The notes under the pieces: generated by a model
What the model was told of the DNA's origin: nothing
Database searches by the model: none
Seen by the model: the letters and a program-made list of their open reading frames with translations, nothing else
Position numbers and translations under genes: made by a program
NCBI RefSeq assembly: GCF_003574965.1
Contig: NZ_CP032317.1
Coordinates: 496,001-560,000 of the forward strand
DNA length: 64,000 nt
Direction: 5' to 3'
Origin: Hymenobacter oligotrophus
GTDB taxonomy: Bacteria; Bacteroidota; Bacteroidia; Cytophagales; Hymenobacteraceae
In this document: positions 60,999-64,000 of the stretch, piece by piece
Position numbering within the stretch: the stretch's first letter is position 1
Layout: the number at the start of each line of letters is the position of its first letter

Positions 60999-61577
60999 CT
61001 AGCGTTCCAGCCGAAGTGACGCTACGTAGGCCGCCAGCTCGTGCGGGGGCAGTTGTTCGAGCGTTAGCAGGGCTTCGTACGGGTCGCCGGGGAGGTGCAG
61101 CAGGTGGGCAAACGCCGGCTCGGTTTTCAGGCCTTGTAGCTTGAGCTGCCGCACGGCCGTCCGCCAGGCAGCGCCGCCCGCTTGCAGCACAGCGTGCTCT
61201 ACTACCATGTGCCGGTAGGCATACTGCTGCCGCACGGGTTGCCCTTGCCCAAATACTTCAATGACAAAGCCTTGGTAGCTGAACCCGCATACTACGGTGG
61301 GCAGCCCGCGCACTGCTTTGTGCTTCAGGCGGTAGTGCCCAAAGCGCGCGTAGTGGTGCTGCAACAGGGCTGCAAACTGGGGTTGTGCTTGCTCGGGTAC
61401 TTCGCAAATCACGTCCACGTCGCTGGCGGGGGTGTCGATGCCCAGCGGAATGGTGCCGGCCAACGCGGGCGTGTAGGGGGCAAGTGTGCGCCACAGGTCG
61501 AGCTGCTGCAAGGCGGCGTGGGCTTGCTGCTGCCGGAGGGTGCCGGTTGCCAAGTAGCGGTGGTCGAGCCAGTTCAT
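60999..61577 (-). CDS. DUF4269 nucleotidyltransferase-like protein
   Basis: From ATG 61577 the product is 192 residues. The DUF4269 pattern is visible: MNWLDHRYLATGTLRQQQAHAAL, then AGTIPLGIDTPASDVDVICE, where G(T)...DVD is the nucleotidyltransferase-like metal motif, and VVCGFSYQGFVIEVFGQ. The role is unknown; the fold suggests a kanamycin-nucleotidyltransferase relative. It has no evident partner. A longer frame to 61658 lacks homology-like sequence. Confidence 0.8.
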   Translation of the reverse strand: MNWLDHRYLATGTLRQQQAHAALQQLDLWRTLAPYTPALAGTIPLGIDTPASDVDVICEVPEQAQPQFAALLQHHYARFGHYRLKHKAVRGLPTVVCGFSYQGFVIEVFGQGQPVRQQYAYRHMVVEHAVLQAGGAAWRTAVRQLKLQGLKTEPAFAHLLHLPGDPYEALLTLEQLPPHELAAYVASLRLER

Positions 61578-61840
61578 AAATGGGGAGGCGCGCTTGCCGA
61601 CAGCAAAGCTAAAAGGAACCGCTTGTAGCTTATGCCCAATACCTCGGCTCCGCCGCAAGAGCCAGAGGGTATATCAGCCTGAATGCACAGCGGCGCCGTG
61701 CTGCTCTGGCAAGGCGCCACCAGCCGAATGGGCTTATTCGGCAGAGCTTCTGCGGGTCTGGGCAATAAAATTAATCGCAACCTCGGCAGCCACTGGCCGG
61801 CCCGGCCCCGTATGCCGGGTTACCCCAACGTTGCCCGCGT

Positions 61841-62932
61841 ATGCCACTCCGAAACCTCTCTTTGCGCCACACCAACCAAGTACTGCTGCTTTGGGTGCTG
61901 AGCGTGGTCGTGTTGTACTTCGGGCGGGTGTTTCTGATTCCGTTGGCGTTTGCGGCGGTGCTGGCCATGTTGCTGGCCCCCGTGGCCAGCCGCCTCGAGC
62001 GGTGGCACCTAGGGCGGGTGGGCGCGGCGCTGCTGTGCGTGGTGCTGCTGCTGGCTTTCGTGGGCGGCTGCATTTTCATTATCGGGGTGCAGGCGGCCAA
62101 CATTTCCGAGCAGCTGCCCCAAATTCAGCAGAAGTTGCAGCAACTGTTGGCGCAGGCCCAGCAATGGATTCAGCAACAGTTTGGGGTAGCGCCGGCACAG
62201 CAAATAAAGTTTGTGCAAGAGCAGGTGAGCAAGCTGGCGCAATCGGCCAACCGCTACCTCACCGTATCGCTCAAAAGCTTTGGGGGGCTGCTCAGCGGCT
62301 TTGTGCTGGTGCTGCTCTACTTGTTTTTCCTGATTTGGGGCCGCGCCAAAATTCGCAAGTTTTTTCTGCAGCTCGCTCCCAACGAGCGCCGCGCCGAGGT
62401 GGGCCAAATGCTCAACGAAATCACCAAAGTGGCGGGCCAGTACCTGTCGGGGCGCTTGCTCTCGATGCTTTTTTTGGCCGTCATTTACTGCGTGGGCTTT
62501 AGCATTATCGGGCTGAAAAACGCCTTGCTCCTGAGTTTGATTGCGGTGCTGCCCACGCTTATTCCGTACGTGGGCGCGTTTGTGGGCGCGTTTTTTCCGC
62601 TAACCATGGCGCTGGTCAGCGGCTCATCGGGGCAAATGCTGCCGGTGGTGGGCGTGCTGGTAGCCGCGCAAGTCATCGACAACAACATCATCGAGCCGCT
62701 GGTCATGGGGTCGCGGCTCAACTTAAGCCCGGTGTTCACCATCGTGGCCATTGTGGTGGGCGAGTTGTTGTGGGGCATTCCGGGCATGATTCTGTTCGAG
62801 CCCTTGCTGGCCGTAATCCGGATTGTATGCGCCCACGTGCCGGCCCTGCACCCCTATGCATTTCTGCTCGAAGACGAAGTGGCCGAGCCGCGCTGGGTGC
62901 AGCGCCTCAAGCAGTTGGTGCATCGCACTTAG
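61841..62932 (+). CDS. AI-2E/PerM-type membrane transporter
   Basis: The 363-residue protein has two N-terminal membrane helix pairs, a helical cytosolic-type segment rich in Gln (LPQIQQKLQQLLAQAQQWIQQQFG, residues 93-116) and a C-terminal half with five or so helices, including the family motif LIPYVGAFVGAFFPL and DNNIIEPLVMGSRLNLSP near residue 285. PerM-family proteins export or import small molecules including AI-2, or act as Na+/H+ exchangers; the cargo is not evident here. Confidence 0.9.
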   Translation: MPLRNLSLRHTNQVLLLWVLSVVVLYFGRVFLIPLAFAAVLAMLLAPVASRLERWHLGRVGAALLCVVLLLAFVGGCIFIIGVQAANISEQLPQIQQKLQQLLAQAQQWIQQQFGVAPAQQIKFVQEQVSKLAQSANRYLTVSLKSFGGLLSGFVLVLLYLFFLIWGRAKIRKFFLQLAPNERRAEVGQMLNEITKVAGQYLSGRLLSMLFLAVIYCVGFSIIGLKNALLLSLIAVLPTLIPYVGAFVGAFFPLTMALVSGSSGQMLPVVGVLVAAQVIDNNIIEPLVMGSRLNLSPVFTIVAIVVGELLWGIPGMILFEPLLAVIRIVCAHVPALHPYAFLLEDEVAEPRWVQRLKQLVHRT

Positions 62933-62981
62933 CTGCTTGCTTGCCGCTTACCTAGGGCAGCGGACGGTGGCGTTGTTGGGG

Positions 62982-63710
62982 TTATTTTATGTTGTCGATG
63001 GCTTTTTGCATAAAACCGGCAATGTTGGGGTGCGACAGGGCATGAAACACCACTTTGCCTTCTTTGTCGAGCACCACGTTGGTTGGGAAGGCGCGCACCC
63101 CGTAGCGCTGCGCCAGGGCGCGGGCGCCGGCAATGTGGGCGTAGGCAAACGGGTTTTCCTTGATGAACTTTTGAACGGCAAACTTCTCGTCGAGAGCTAC
63201 GGCCAAAAACACCACGTCGGGGCGTTGGGCATTTTGCTCCACCAGGCGGTTTAGGTCGGGAATTTCGCGGCGGCAGGGCGGGCAACCAATAAACCAGAAG
63301 TTGAGCACCACTACCTTGCCCAACAGCTCCTTGCTGTCGTACTTCCGGCCGTTAATGTCCCACACCTTAAAGGGCGCCATGGCCTGGCCGGTTTTAAAAA
63401 ACGGACTTTCGTCGGGCGGGGGCATGCGGGCTATTTGGGCGGCACGCTCCTCGGCGGTTTGGGGCAACACCACAAATGCGGGGTTGGCCGGCGAGTAATT
63501 GGGCGCACCCGCCAGCTTAAACTCGCCCGATGCTACCATTGTGCTCCACACCTGGTAGGGCAAGCGCTGGCCTTCGGCATTGGTCACGACGGAGTTCTGA
63601 TCGACCCGAATGCGCTGCGGCGCGGCTGTTTTAACTAAAGGGGCATCTTGCGCGGCTACCACGCCGCAAGTAGCCAGCAGCAGGCCAAGCGAGAGTATAA
63701 GTTGCTTCAT
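62982..63710 (-). CDS. TlpA-type thiol-disulfide oxidoreductase
   Basis: The 242-residue product has a signal peptide (MKQLILSLGLLLATCGVVAAQ) and, after ~100 residues that resemble the N-terminal region of Bacteroidetes TlpA proteins, a thioredoxin fold with the active site Cys143-Pro-Pro-Cys146 (FWFIGCPPCRREIP) and the cis-Pro loop RAFPTNVVLD. It reduces or isomerises disulfides outside the cytoplasm, for example in cytochrome c or outer-membrane protein maturation. It is followed by a partly visible gene on the same strand. Confidence 0.93.
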   Translation of the reverse strand: MKQLILSLGLLLATCGVVAAQDAPLVKTAAPQRIRVDQNSVVTNAEGQRLPYQVWSTMVASGEFKLAGAPNYSPANPAFVVLPQTAEERAAQIARMPPPDESPFFKTGQAMAPFKVWDINGRKYDSKELLGKVVVLNFWFIGCPPCRREIPDLNRLVEQNAQRPDVVFLAVALDEKFAVQKFIKENPFAYAHIAGARALAQRYGVRAFPTNVVLDKEGKVVFHALSHPNIAGFMQKAIDNIK

Positions 63711-63799
63711 TGATCAAAAAAGAACCATTGATAAATAGCGGGTTACGGCAAGCACGGCCTGCCACCCACAGCCTGCGGGTGCCTAGGTGGCAACGCCGC

Positions 63800-64000
63800 T
63801 TACGAGAGCAAGCGGGCCTGTTGCGCTGCTTTGATCAGGGCCGGGGCGTTTTTGAGCGTGGCCAGGGCTACCTCCTTGGCGGCTTGCTTTACCTCGTCGC
63901 GGTGAATGTCGCGGATTTCCTCCTGCACCAGTACGGTGAGGGCCTGCACGGCCTGGCTAAGTGCCTGCCGCCGCGGCCGCTCGGTGCGCAGCTCGGCCAG
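63800..64000 (-). CDS. Gene cut by the right edge, C-terminal 66 residues
   Basis: The - strand frame enters at base 64000 and ends at TAA 63800-63802. The visible residues are a long amphipathic helix rich in Ala, Gln, Glu and Arg (LAELRTERPRRQALSQAV ... DEVKQAAKEVALATLKNAPALIKAAQQARLLS). No family can be assigned from this much. It lies 89 bases upstream of the TlpA gene, in the same direction. Codon usage is like that of real genes here, and it ends at an ordinary stop. Confidence 0.6.
   Translation of the reverse strand: MAELRTERPRRQALSQAVQALTVLVQEEIRDIHRDEVKQAAKEVALATLKNAPALIKAAQQARLLS

Overview
The window is GC-rich DNA from a member of the Bacteroidota, most likely Hymenobacter or a close relative (Cytophagales). 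The evidence is type IX secretion genes of the PorV/PorU type, cargo proteins with type A and type B (gliding-motility, CHU_C) sorting domains, promoters of the Bacteroidetes form TTTG-N19-21-TAnnTTTG, and gene families typical of that group. Nearly all genes look like ordinary chromosomal genes. I see no prophage, no complete insertion sequence, no CRISPR array and no rRNA operon; one tRNA (Lys, TTT) is present.

Layout. 1-2.3 kb: a PadR-PspC envelope-stress pair, cut by the left edge. 2.5-8.9 kb: PorV-like protein plus a very large PorU-like C25 sortase. 9.2-14.2 kb: folA, fmt, a NamZ-like muramidase, a LolE-type permease and an M23 peptidase. 14.4-22.6 kb: phenylacetate catabolism, with paaE on the + strand and tetR-paaA-paaB-paaC-paaD on the - strand, split by an M3 peptidase, a small secreted protein and a LemA-like lipoprotein. 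22.8-31.2 kb: thiL, a LytS/LytTR two-component pair, an EreA/ChaN-like secreted protein, an acyltransferase, an AT-richer orphan gene and rlmD. 31.3-40.1 kb: a WG-repeat protein and two large T9SS cargo proteins. 40.2-42.1 kb: an SDR, a TPR/SH3 protein and tRNA-Lys. 42.2-49.9 kb: an NtrY/NtrC-like sigma-54 two-component system facing an HlyD/ABC/MacB-type export operon. 50.2-64 kb: an MpaB-type oxygenase, two paralogous LacI regulators, an M20 amidohydrolase, a cation/proton antiporter, pirin, tag, an orphan IS630-type HTH gene, elaA, a DUF4269 protein, an AI-2E-type permease, a TlpA thioredoxin and a cut gene at the right edge.

How the genes work together. The paa genes encode the ring-epoxidising monooxygenase PaaABC(D)E; a PaaR-type operator sits inside the tetR promoter and a related dyad lies upstream of the detached paaE, which suggests one regulon in two pieces. 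The sigma-54 regulator probably controls the neighbouring export operon through two dyads at 45.1 kb. The two LacI paralogues may read a shared half-site (TTATGCAAA).

The most unusual signal is global. The palindrome CCTAGG occurs about 89 times in 64 kb (counted by eye), although its core CTAG is normally rare in bacteria. It resembles the HIP1 palindrome of cyanobacteria. It is enriched between genes, supplies TAG stop codons to three genes, and sits at the centre of two perfect hairpins. Several families of nested inverted repeats (8.95, 10.8, 13.4, 52.3 and 54.2 kb) look like dispersed non-autonomous elements.
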